A DNA stretch of 5,177 nucleotides from Oligoflexia bacterium (GTDB taxonomy: Bacteria; Bdellovibrionota; UBA1018): the NCBI GenBank assembly GCA_903854365.1, contig CAINWE010000200.1:1-5177 (forward strand), written 5' to 3'. Of this stretch, positions 1 to 5,177 are shown piece after piece. A program made the translations under genes and the position numbers. The notes beneath the pieces were generated by a model. That model searched no databases and had not been told where the DNA came from. It saw nothing but the letters and a program-made list of their open reading frames with translations. The first letter of the stretch is position 1; each line of letters starts with the position of its first letter.

Positions 1-832
1 GGGTACAAAGGTGGGTCAGTCTTGGAAGCCGCAGCTCATGGATCTCTCCAACATCCAGCTCCACTTGCTCAGAAAAACTCGATCGGAGAGATTCAAGAAT
101 ACCTTCGACAACAAACTGATGCTCCACTCGCTCTTTGGGGTCCTCCAAGAGAGGGAGGCCTTCCTGACCGTGAACTCTCGTCCCAGCTAAAGCGACCGTC
201 TTGACCCTCTTCCCTGCCTCAGAAAACAAAATCTCCGGAGAGGCTCCCAGGATTCCCTCTTCCCGGTTCCAAATTCCGTAGACTTGAAGGGGCGCGCCCT
301 GAGTTTGCCTGAAGAGTTTGAGCAAAAATCCGAGGCGACGCGACAACGTCATTTCCCCAACCGACAGATCCTGGAACACGTAAGGCACACCCTTGCTCAG
401 CTCACCCCCAACAATTCGATCTTTGAGGTTTAAGAACACCTTTGAGAACTCGGATGGATTGAGATCTTTCACACGAGGTCCGACGGCCTCACCCAAACTC
501 TCCGATCCAGCAGGCCGATCAGAGACCGCAACTTGATCCTGCGCTCCTTCGAGGAGCTCCAACAAACGCTGCCGTGAAACTCGAGCTCCCTGCTCAAAAG
601 ACCACCAAGGTTGCGAATCTTCTAGGAAAAAATCGGGGGCATAAAACCACACTCGACCCCCAGACTCGGAATGCGGGCTCAGCGGATTCGGCCCCTCTGC
701 AGAGCGCAGAGACTCGCCCCAGCCGATCCAGAAGTCTTCTGGCTGCGTAGGCGCGGCCGACGGCAGCGAGATCAGTCCGCCCGTCTCCAGAAACTGAAGC
801 ATTCTCTCTGAAAGCGTAGGTACATTATTCAT
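1..832 (-). CDS. menF: Chorismate-binding enzyme, probable isochorismate synthase MenF (3' end outside window)
   Basis: The first 277 residues are open to the left edge; perhaps 90 C-terminal residues are missing. It probably isomerises chorismate to isochorismate in the cytoplasm, the committing step of classical menaquinone synthesis. I read the family core as GASPEILF (196-203), LAGTR (215-219), DPKERVEH (231-238) and LPRLTHLCT (269-277). The last block resembles the P-x-LWHLAT region of EntC/MenF rather than the ARND region of TrpE/PabB. By analogy with EntC, Lys147 is the likely general base, Glu200 the general acid and Glu237 a Mg ligand. The segment around Lys147 reads SKGVPYV instead of the usual DKVVLAR, so the protein is a divergent member. 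The start is fixed: an in-frame stop lies at 839-841 with no other start codon between. The Shine-Dalgarno is weak. Salicylate synthase or another chorismate enzyme is less likely. The neighbouring DAHP synthase and UbiE genes support the menaquinone role. Confidence 0.82.
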   Translation of the reverse strand, partial: MNNVPTLSERMLQFLETGGLISLPSAAPTQPEDFWIGWGESLRSAEGPNPLSPHSESGGRVWFYAPDFFLEDSQPWWSFEQGARVSRQRLLELLEGAQDQVAVSDRPAGSESLGEAVGPRVKDLNPSEFSKVFLNLKDRIVGGELSKGVPYVFQDLSVGEMTLSRRLGFLLKLFRQTQGAPLQVYGIWNREEGILGASPEILFSEAGKRVKTVALAGTRVHGQEGLPLLEDPKERVEHQFVVEGILESLRSSFSEQVELDVGEIHELRLPRLTHLCT

Positions 833-845
833 GATCGATCAATCA

Positions 846-898
846 CCCAAGATAGAAACATCCAAGACGCTAGATCCAAGGTCTTAGATCTATGACAC
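846..898. repeat. Degenerate 14-15 bp tandem repeat upstream of menF
   Basis: A CCAAG-centred element recurs at regular spacing: CCCAAGAT at 846, TCCAAGAC at 861, TCCAAGGT at 875 and the weaker TCTATGAC at 889, with steps of 15, 14 and 14 bp. TAGATC is also repeated at 871-876 and 885-890, again 14 bp apart. The array lies between the menF start and the likely promoter region. It could be a set of sites for a DNA-binding regulator, but the copies are short and diverged and chance is possible. Confidence 0.3.
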
Positions 899-915
899 CT
901 CGTCCGCGTTTGCAA
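887..915 (-). promoter_or_regulatory. Possible promoter for menF
   Basis: On the minus strand, TTGCAA (915-910) is followed after 17 bp by TAGATC (892-887). The -35 is fair and the -10 is poor, matching three of six consensus positions. Its -35 abuts the -35 of the opposite promoter, inside the palindrome GCAATTGC (912-919). Spacing and location are right for a divergent promoter pair, but the weak -10 keeps this tentative. Confidence 0.25.
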
Positions 916-944
916 TTGCCTCATCGGGCAAAACCCGATATAAA
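916..944 (+). promoter_or_regulatory. Sigma70-type promoter for the aroF-ubiE cluster
   Basis: TTGCCT (916-921, four of six consensus matches) and TATAAA (939-944, five of six) are separated by the ideal 17 bp. Transcription would start near 951 and give a leader of about 42 nt before the DAHP synthase start at 993. It is the best promoter-like pair I see in the intergenic region. Confidence 0.55.
923..939. promoter_or_regulatory. Inverted repeat within the promoter spacer, candidate operator
   Basis: ATCGGG (923-928) and CCCGAT (934-939) form a perfect 6-bp inverted repeat around the 5-base spacer CAAAA. It fills almost all of the -35/-10 spacer of the plus-strand promoter. It would not be transcribed from that promoter, so a protein-binding site is more likely than an RNA hairpin. 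An alternative dyad, TTGCC (916-920) with GGCAA (927-931), overlaps it. Confidence 0.4.
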
Positions 945-992
945 CCCAGCATCCTATCAATTCAGCGCATTGCTATAGAAAGTTGCAATCGG

Positions 993-1871
993 ATGCTATT
1001 TTTAGACCCACAGTCTTCAAAAACTCAGAAACTCCCACAGCCCCTCATGACCTCTGAGGAAACTCCAGAAACTTTCCCATTTTCCATGATTGCAGGACCT
1101 TGCTCGATCGAGTCTTATGAGCTTTTCTCCGAAGTCGCTCGAGCCGTCAAAAAGCAAGGTGCCACCGCACTTCGTGGTGGAATTTTCAAAATGCGAACCC
1201 GCGCCGATGCCTTTCAGGGACTAGGCGGAGAAGCCCTCCCGATCGTTAAGCAAGTGAAACAAGAAGTCGATCTCCCTTTTGTTTGCGAGATTACCGATCC
1301 TCGACAAATCGCTGTACTTGACGAAGTGGTCGATGTTTTCCAAGTCGGCGCGCGCAACATGCACAACTACGAACTCCTCAAGGAGCTCGGAAAAACGCAT
1401 AAACCGATCCTCCTCAAGCGCGGCCTCGCCGCTTACCTGGATGAATTTCTAGCCGCTGCTGAGTATATATTCAAAGCAGGGAACACCCGAGTCATCCTCT
1501 GTGAGCGAGGAATTCGAACTTTTGAACGCTCAACCCGGAATACCCTCGACCTTTCTGCAGTCCCTTACCTGAAGCAAAAGAGCCAGCTCCCGGTCATGGT
1601 CGATCCGAGCCACGGCACCGGCATCCGATCTCTCGTCAGCCCCATGGCTTGGGCCGCCGCCGCTGCAGGAGCAGATGGCATCATCGTGGAAGTCCACCCG
1701 CGACCTCAAGAGGCACTTTCGGATGGCGAGCAAGCCCTCACGATCGAGGACTTTGAGGCACTCGTTCCGAGACTGAATCGCATTCTAGAAGCGATGGACC
1801 GTCCTGGCCTGTCCTCATTTCAAGCAAACCTTCCCGCAGCAAAAAGGACGGTTCCCGCATGGACCAATTAA
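993..1871 (+). CDS. aroF: 3-deoxy-7-phosphoheptulonate (DAHP) synthase, type I-beta, without regulatory domain
   Basis: Condenses phosphoenolpyruvate and erythrose 4-phosphate to DAHP, the entry step of the shikimate pathway to chorismate. The 292-residue protein shows the family blocks AGPCSIE (34-40), RGGIFKMRT (61-69), QVGARN (117-122), KRG (142-144), CERGIRTFE (170-178) and VDPSHGTG (203-210). Likely metal ligands are Cys37, His207, Glu233 and Asp244. Their spacings (170, 26 and 11) equal those I recall for the Thermotoga maritima enzyme (Cys102, His272, Glu298, Asp309). Only about 30 residues precede the barrel, so neither the N-terminal ferredoxin-like regulatory domain nor a chorismate mutase domain is present; feedback inhibition through such a domain is not expected. 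A roughly 20-residue tail follows the barrel. The start at 993 has a weak purine-rich AGAAAG (977-982); the alternative Met19 (1047) has no Shine-Dalgarno. The 3' end overlaps ubiE by 13 bp. The KDO-8-phosphate synthase relative is less likely given the GIFK-R-T and CERGIRTFE blocks. Confidence 0.93.
   Translation: MLFLDPQSSKTQKLPQPLMTSEETPETFPFSMIAGPCSIESYELFSEVARAVKKQGATALRGGIFKMRTRADAFQGLGGEALPIVKQVKQEVDLPFVCEITDPRQIAVLDEVVDVFQVGARNMHNYELLKELGKTHKPILLKRGLAAYLDEFLAAAEYIFKAGNTRVILCERGIRTFERSTRNTLDLSAVPYLKQKSQLPVMVDPSHGTGIRSLVSPMAWAAAAAGADGIIVEVHPRPQEALSDGEQALTIEDFEALVPRLNRILEAMDRPGLSSFQANLPAAKRTVPAWTN
1844..1848 (+). promoter_or_regulatory. Ribosome binding site of ubiE inside aroF
   Basis: AAGGA lies 10 nt before the ubiE ATG, within the last codons of aroF. 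It supports 1859 as the true ubiE start and the 13-bp overlap (1859-1871), and suggests translational coupling of the two genes. Confidence 0.6.
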
Positions 1872-2587
1872 CCGCTCAAAACCCACGTTCGATTCAAGAA
1901 ATGTTTGGAGTCATCTCCAAAAGCTACGACCTGGCCAACTCCGTACTCTCTTTGGGAATCCACCATCTCTGGAAAAACACCCTAGTCCGCAAGAGCGAAC
2001 TCCAAAAAGGGCATCGCGTCCTCGACTGCGCGACTGGCACAGGAGATTTGGCATTTTTGTTTGAGAAAAAGCTCTCAGGGTCAGGAGAAGTCGTAGGGAC
2101 GGACTTCTGCGAACCCATGCTCGAGGTAGCGCGCAAGAAAGCCCAAGCTCAATCCTCCCGGGTGAGTTTTCACCAAGCGGATGTCATGAGTCTGCCCTAT
2201 CAAGATCAGGAATTTGATGTCGCTAGCATTTCTTTTGGAATTAGAAATGTTCAGGATACTCAAAAAGCACTCTCCGAACTAGGGAGAGTCGTGAAGCCAG
2301 GAGGAAAGGTCCTCGTGTTAGAGTTTGGCCAACCCCGATTTAGCCTCATTCAAATCGTTTACAATTTTTACTCCAGAACCATCCTTCCGCGCGTCGGGGG
2401 GTGGATCAGCGGTCAACCGAAGGCTTACCAGTACCTCCAAACCTCGTCCGCTTCATACCCCTGCGGGAACGCTTTTTTAGAGATTGCAAAAAAAACAGGA
2501 AGATTTGAACGAATGAGATGGGTCCGATTTCAATCAGGAATCGCTTACCTCTACATTTTAGAGCGCTCCGCACACTTGAACCACTGA
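1859..2587 (+). CDS. ubiE: Demethylmenaquinone methyltransferase UbiE/MenG
   Basis: SAM-dependent C-methyltransferase that converts demethylmenaquinone to menaquinone (and, in ubiquinone producers, methylates the benzoquinol). The 242 residues match the usual family length. An N-terminal YDLANSVLSLGIHHLW (23-38) matches the first UbiE signature except for Ala where Met is usual. The SAM-binding motif I is VLDCATGTGDLA (54-65), followed by VGTDFCEPML (79-88), FGIRNV (126-131) and RVVKPGGKVLVLEF (143-156). The second signature ends in Gly157 instead of Ser. The C-terminal QYLQTSSASYP (191-201) is the family's YxYLxxS region. It overlaps the DAHP synthase gene and sits opposite menF, so a menaquinone substrate is the natural reading; no ubiquinone-specific gene is visible here. 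Confidence 0.95.
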   Translation: MDQLTAQNPRSIQEMFGVISKSYDLANSVLSLGIHHLWKNTLVRKSELQKGHRVLDCATGTGDLAFLFEKKLSGSGEVVGTDFCEPMLEVARKKAQAQSSRVSFHQADVMSLPYQDQEFDVASISFGIRNVQDTQKALSELGRVVKPGGKVLVLEFGQPRFSLIQIVYNFYSRTILPRVGGWISGQPKAYQYLQTSSASYPCGNAFLEIAKKTGRFERMRWVRFQSGIAYLYILERSAHLNH

Positions 2588-2595
2588 TCTACCCA

Positions 2596-2614
2596 ACCCG
2601 GGTCATCACCGGGT
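2596..2614 (+). other. Hairpin just upstream of the ferritin-like gene
   Basis: ACCCGG (2596-2601) and CCGGGT (2609-2614) form a perfect GC-rich 6-bp stem with a 7-nt loop. No U-tract follows, so it is not a standard terminator. It ends three bases before the Shine-Dalgarno of the next gene. The same bases also form a 9-bp direct repeat, CCGGGTCAT, at 2598-2606 and 2609-2617. It may adjust message stability or translation between the two genes. Confidence 0.4.
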
Positions 2615-2617
2615 CAT

Positions 2618-2624
2618 GAGAGGA
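2618..2624 (+). promoter_or_regulatory. Strong Shine-Dalgarno of the ferritin-like gene
   Basis: GAGAGGA sits 7 nt before the ATG at 2632. It is the strongest ribosome binding site in the cluster and fixes the start; the next in-frame Met is residue 101, inside the conserved core. Confidence 0.65.
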
Positions 2625-2631
2625 TAATGGA

Positions 2632-3324
2632 ATGCATCAAACATCACCTTCAACTCCCAGTCACACCTCAGACCCTCAACTCTCCGCCCAAAGTCAGCCT
2701 CAGCCAGAACTTACGCCACCCGCTGTACTTGCTTTTCATGACTTTCTTCGAGCGATTTCTCAGACTCCGCACCTGCACGCAAAGTTCCTAAACACACTTA
2801 GCTTTTTAGAATACATCGGCTCTCGAAAAATCCTCAAAAGCCAAAGAGCAGAAAACATCACCTTCGACATCTTGTCCCACACGGCAGAAGAAATCAGGCA
2901 CGCTCAAGCCTTCAAAAAAATCGCTCTCAAAATGAGTCAAGGCAAAGTAGAAAGCTATTCTTCCGAGCATCTTTTTTGTGGAGCAGAAGCGACGCTTTAT
3001 TTTCAGGCCATCGACCAATCCGCCGCTGCAAGACTGAGCCAACCCGACCCCTGGACAAACTATCTACTCACCACGCTCCTCATCGAGGAACGAGCCAACC
3101 AGATCTATCCATTCTACGAACATATTCTCGCTGCAGCAGGTTTTCCGGGATATCTGAAAACCATCGTTCGAGAAGAAAACAGCCACCTTCAGGACATTGC
3201 CGCCGAAATCTCAAAGCACCAACCGCTCACGCCCGAACTTCTAGACGAACTCCGAGCCATGGAAGATGCTGCATTTCAGCGGTTCACGAAAGCACTTCAG
3301 CAAGAATTACTTCAGGCGAGTTAA
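2632..3324 (+). CDS. Ferritin-like diiron protein of unknown substrate
   Basis: A 230-residue, mostly helical protein without signal peptide or membrane segment, so probably cytoplasmic. Residues 1-30 are a disordered-looking Ser/Pro/Gln/Thr stretch. The rest carries the ligand pattern of ferritin-like diiron proteins, E...ExxH...E...ExxH: Glu60 (SFLEYIG), Glu87 and His90 (EEIRHA), Glu152 or Glu153 (IEER), Glu182 and His185 (EENSHL). The spacings of about 27 and 30 residues between ligands of a pair fit a four-helix bundle. This scaffold is shared by rubrerythrin, bacterioferritin, MiaE and the COQ7 quinone hydroxylase; overall I cannot place it in any of these, and I see no rubredoxin CxxC pairs. 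It is the last gene of the aroF-ubiE cluster, 44 bp after ubiE. That position allows an oxygen-dependent role in quinone chemistry, or an iron or peroxide protection role near the respiratory chain. The diiron fold is well supported; the function is not. Confidence 0.75.
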   Translation: MHQTSPSTPSHTSDPQLSAQSQPQPELTPPAVLAFHDFLRAISQTPHLHAKFLNTLSFLEYIGSRKILKSQRAENITFDILSHTAEEIRHAQAFKKIALKMSQGKVESYSSEHLFCGAEATLYFQAIDQSAAARLSQPDPWTNYLLTTLLIEERANQIYPFYEHILAAAGFPGYLKTIVREENSHLQDIAAEISKHQPLTPELLDELRAMEDAAFQRFTKALQQELLQAS

Positions 3325-3352
3325 GGCGCTGAACACTCGGCAGCCCTGGTCT

Positions 3353-4690
3353 CTACTGACTCCAACTCAAGGTATCCGTCGAGCTACTCAGTGTGAGTGA
3401 AGTGGAAGAGTTCGTAACGGAGTCAATCACCCCTTGCGTCGTAAACCATCCCGCGATCGCGCTCACCTCACTACTCACGGAGCCGGAACAAGAACTACCC
3501 AAATAGGTGACATTGGCCGCATTTGCGGTCAGCGTTACATGACCCGCAGCAGGAAAGGAAACCCCCACCGGAATCGTCGCCGTGCAGGTCGGAGCCCCCA
3601 CCGTATCGACGATGGTCAGAGTGCCCGACAAATTTGAAATCGCCAACTCGACCTTTCCAGCAGAATAAGAAGTCGTCCCTCCGCCGGTGACCGCATCTGC
3701 GGTTAATTTCCAAATCCCATCTAAAGGACCCACGATTCCCCACGTGACTGCTGGTAAACTTTGTAAAGTCAGCGTCTCTGGGCCACCAGCAGCACCGCTG
3801 TTCACCATGGTCAAAGTGCTCGCATTATTTGAAAAAGAATAATTACCAGACCACCCCTCAACAACGTTCAGCAGACTCTGCAGGTTCGAGTTACCCCTAC
3901 AAGAAGCGCTCCCCGCAATCCGAGGACTGTACAAAGCGTTTGCCGATTGCACCGCAAGCGTCGCATGACCGGCAGTCGGATAAGATAATCCAACCGGCAT
4001 CGTAGCAGTACAAGTCGTAGCCAAGACAGAATCCACGACAGTCAACGTTCCAGCTCCATTGAAGACCGTCATGACCACCTGACCAGCACTATACGGATCG
4101 CTAACCAACGCACCTGAGGCTACAGAGGCCAGGTTCCAGGTGCCGTCGAACGGACCAACAGAGCTGGATGAACCTTGCAGCGAGAGAGTCAGAATATCGT
4201 CAACACTCACCCAAGTCAGCAAGCCAGAGGCGCCTAAAGCCACGTAGGAGGTCCCGGTCGATTGAAACCAGCCCTCGATCGCAATCAGACTCTGACTCAC
4301 CATCGGGTTCGTCGTGCCGCAGTTTTTTGGCAAAAAAGTCATGCCACTCGAACTGACAGACAGCAAAACCTGACCCGGACCAGGGTACCTCAGAGTCACT
4401 GGCACAATCGCAGTACATGAAGGACTGCCCACCAGGTCGACCAGGGTAAGGGTCCCCGCAGTATTTGAGATCGACAAAACCATTTGACCCAAAGGGAATG
4501 TCGTGGAGCCCATCTTTTGCGACCCATCCGAGAGGAGATTCCACACGCCATCAAATGGACTGGAAATACCCCCTCCAGACGCACTTCCCCCTCCCAGATC
4601 ACTCAGCGTGGCCGAGGAAGAATTCGAAGAGCTACAGCCAGTCGCAAGAACAAGAGAAAAAATTAGGCTAACAAAACCGAATTTCCTCAT
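3353..4690 (-). CDS. Lipoprotein with three Cys-paired beta-rich repeats, function unknown
   Basis: A 445-residue exported lipoprotein. The N-terminus has Arg2 and Lys3, a hydrophobic stretch (5-16) and a lipobox ATGC with the lipidated Cys19. Ser follows at +2 rather than Asp, which by the E. coli rule favours the outer membrane. A Ser/Gly linker (20-44) leads to three diverged copies of one unit: about 45-172, 179-311 and 321-445. Each starts with DG[VTI]W and has an N-x-x-G-T-L-T-x-V-D segment, then a C-T-A-x-x-P-V block, a second Cys, a GW, and ends near D/E-x-L-[TS]. The Cys pairs are 92/124, 227/264 and 369/401, probably disulfides in the periplasm or at the surface. Composition is rich in Ser, Thr, Gly and Val, typical of beta structure. 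AAAGG (4701-4697) lies 6 nt before the ATG. I do not recognise the family. The upstream gene is a paralog 82 bp away, so co-transcription is likely. Confidence 0.85.
   Translation of the reverse strand: MRKFGFVSLIFSLVLATGCSSSNSSSATLSDLGGGSASGGGISSPFDGVWNLLSDGSQKMGSTTFPLGQMVLSISNTAGTLTLVDLVGSPSCTAIVPVTLRYPGPGQVLLSVSSSGMTFLPKNCGTTNPMVSQSLIAIEGWFQSTGTSYVALGASGLLTWVSVDDILTLSLQGSSSSVGPFDGTWNLASVASGALVSDPYSAGQVVMTVFNGAGTLTVVDSVLATTCTATMPVGLSYPTAGHATLAVQSANALYSPRIAGSASCRGNSNLQSLLNVVEGWSGNYSFSNNASTLTMVNSGAAGGPETLTLQSLPAVTWGIVGPLDGIWKLTADAVTGGGTTSYSAGKVELAISNLSGTLTIVDTVGAPTCTATIPVGVSFPAAGHVTLTANAANVTYLGSSCSGSVSSEVSAIAGWFTTQGVIDSVTNSSTSLTLSSSTDTLSWSQ
3356..3730 (-). repeat. Repeat unit 3 of the lipoprotein
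   Basis: Residues 321-445. It opens with GPLDGIWKL, has Cys369 in TCTATIPV and Cys401 32 residues later, then AGWF (413-416), and ends the protein with DTLSWSQ. The protein terminates exactly at the end of a unit, as does the neighbouring paralog. Confidence 0.7.
3758..4156 (-). repeat. Repeat unit 2 of the lipoprotein
   Basis: Residues 179-311. It opens with GPFDGTWNL, has Cys227 in TCTATMPV and Cys264 37 residues later, so the inter-cysteine loop is 5 residues longer than in the other units, then EGW (278-280), and closes with ETLTLQ. Its first 23 bp differ by only one base from the start of the unit in the neighbouring gene. Confidence 0.7.
4175..4558 (-). repeat. Repeat unit 1 of the lipoprotein
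   Basis: Residues 45-172. It opens with PFDGVWNL, has Cys92 in the block SCTAIVPV and Cys124 32 residues later, then EGWF (139-142), and closes with DILTLS. It is the most diverged of the three at its central part, with YPGPG where the others have YPTAG or FPAAG. Confidence 0.7.
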
Positions 4691-4772
4691 TCTTTGCCTT
4701 TCTCACGAAGCGCAGGAGAGAGGAGGGCCAAGCTTTGAGCTCAAGCACCGTCCTCACTTCACTTGCACCGCC
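4691..4772. other. Short gap between the two paralogous genes
   Basis: 82 bp with no convincing promoter or terminator on the minus strand. It contains a perfect 10-bp palindrome, TTGAGCTCAA (4735-4744), whose centre is too tight for a good RNA hairpin, and the Shine-Dalgarno of the downstream lipoprotein. Read-through from the upstream paralog is the simplest expectation. Confidence 0.35.
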
Positions 4773-5177
4773 TTACATACTAAACGTCAAAGTATCGGAG
4801 CCACTCGTCAGAGTGAGCGTGGAGCTCATTGAAGCCCACCCGTACGTCATAGGTGACATACTTGGGAATAGAGCTTCAACCGCAGAAACCGTCGTATTCG
4901 CTTGGGTACAGCTCATGGGGGAATAAGTAGCCATCGCTGGATCAATAGAAACGGTTACTTGACCGGCCGATGGATAGGCCAGCGTCACAGGAAGTGTGAC
5001 TGTACAGTTAGGCATCATCACTTGATCCACAATGGTCATGACTCCTGAATTCTTGGTAACTACCACTTGAATCAGGCCAGAAGCGTAATTCGTGGGACCC
5101 ATCCCCGCCATATCCTGGGTCAGATTCCAGGTACCGTCGAACGGACCCGCAATTGAGCCTGAACCTGAACCCGAACC
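4773..5177 (-). CDS. C-terminal part of a paralogous repeat protein (5' end outside window)
   Basis: The last 134 residues of a gene that begins beyond the right edge; the reading frame is open to base 5177. A (Gly-Ser)4 linker (1-8) precedes a single unit (11-134) of the same kind as in the neighbouring lipoprotein: GPFDGTWNL (11-19), GVMTIVDQV (45-53), Cys58 in NCTVTLPV, Cys90 32 residues later, and the ending DTLTFSM. The GW of the other units is replaced by VEALF (100-104). An internal ATG at 5111 would give a 112-residue protein but cuts off the conserved GPFDGTW start and has no reason to be the true start. By analogy the missing 5' part probably encodes a lipoprotein signal and perhaps more units. 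Function unknown. Confidence 0.8.
   Translation of the reverse strand, partial: GSGSGSGSIAGPFDGTWNLTQDMAGMGPTNYASGLIQVVVTKNSGVMTIVDQVMMPNCTVTLPVTLAYPSAGQVTVSIDPAMATYSPMSCTQANTTVSAVEALFPSMSPMTYGWASMSSTLTLTSGSDTLTFSM
4776..5147 (-). repeat. Fourth copy of the Cys-paired unit, in the paralog
   Basis: This copy shares the DGTW start, the cysteine spacing of 32 and the DTLT ending with units in the neighbouring gene, which shows that the two genes arose by duplication. Confidence 0.7.
5154..5177 (-). repeat. Hexanucleotide repeat encoding a Gly-Ser linker
   Basis: Four in-frame 6-bp copies of GG(T/C)TC(A/G) encode (Gly-Ser)4 and reach the window edge, so the tract may be longer. It acts as a flexible linker before the folded unit. 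Because the period is a multiple of three, length changes would keep the frame. Confidence 0.55.

Noticed and set aside
22..204. 60-residue plus-strand open frame at the left edge
   Set aside because: It is antisense to the conserved core of the chorismate-binding enzyme, whose minus-strand frame is open throughout and carries family motifs.
2976..3332. 118-residue open frame on the plus strand overlapping the end of the ferritin-like gene
   Set aside because: It lies in another frame of a gene with a full diiron motif and strong ribosome binding site; its Arg/Ser/Pro-rich product shows no domain and no Shine-Dalgarno was evident.
3325..3352. Possible bidirectional terminator between the convergent genes
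   Set aside because: Only a 4-bp GCTG/CAGC stem with a 9-nt loop is present and there is no T-tract on either strand.
4735..4744. TTGAGCTCAA palindrome as a terminator of the upstream paralog
   Set aside because: The palindrome leaves no adequate loop and is not followed by a T-tract on the minus strand.
4503..4832. 109-residue plus-strand open frame opposite the lipoprotein start and the gap
   Set aside because: It runs antisense to the signal peptide and first repeat unit, and the product has low-complexity charged composition without any recognisable feature.
1..5177. A defence, mobile or CRISPR system
   Set aside because: No transposase, integrase, nuclease, toxin-antitoxin pair, regularly spaced long repeats or tRNA-linked boundary could be recognised on either strand.

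Overview
The window holds six protein-coding genes, two of them cut by the window edges. It looks like chromosomal DNA of a Gram-negative bacterium that makes menaquinone by the classical chorismate/isochorismate route. The Gram-negative call rests on two tandem exported proteins, one with a clear lipoprotein signal peptide. A predatory or delta-like lineage such as Bdellovibrionota would fit the gene style and the roughly even GC content, but this is a guess.

Left half (1-3324): a minus-strand chorismate-binding enzyme, most like isochorismate synthase MenF, runs off the left edge. About 160 bp separates its start from a plus-strand cluster: a type I-beta DAHP synthase (first step of the shikimate pathway), the demethylmenaquinone methyltransferase UbiE/MenG (a late step of menaquinone synthesis), and a ferritin-like protein with a full six-residue diiron ligand set. 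The first two genes overlap by 13 bp; the third follows after 44 bp. The enzymes make sense together: DAHP synthase feeds chorismate production, MenF commits chorismate to menaquinone, and UbiE methylates demethylmenaquinone. The ferritin-like protein is the unexplained member. It could be a diiron oxygenase acting on a quinone, or an iron or oxidative-stress protein.

The shared upstream region (833-992) has a good sigma70-type promoter for the plus-strand cluster, a perfect inverted repeat filling its -35/-10 spacer, and a loose 14-bp tandem repeat nearer menF. These are candidates for coordinated control of the divergent genes.

Right half (3353-5177): two tandem minus-strand genes converge on the first cluster. 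The complete one is a 445-residue lipoprotein made of three diverged copies of a beta-rich unit of about 125-140 residues, each with a DGxW start and two cysteines. The upstream one, cut by the right edge, ends with a fourth copy of the same unit behind a Gly-Ser linker. I do not recognise this unit as a named family; it is the most likely undescribed element here.

I see no tRNA, rRNA, CRISPR array, insertion sequence, phage gene or defence system, and no convincing intrinsic terminator.
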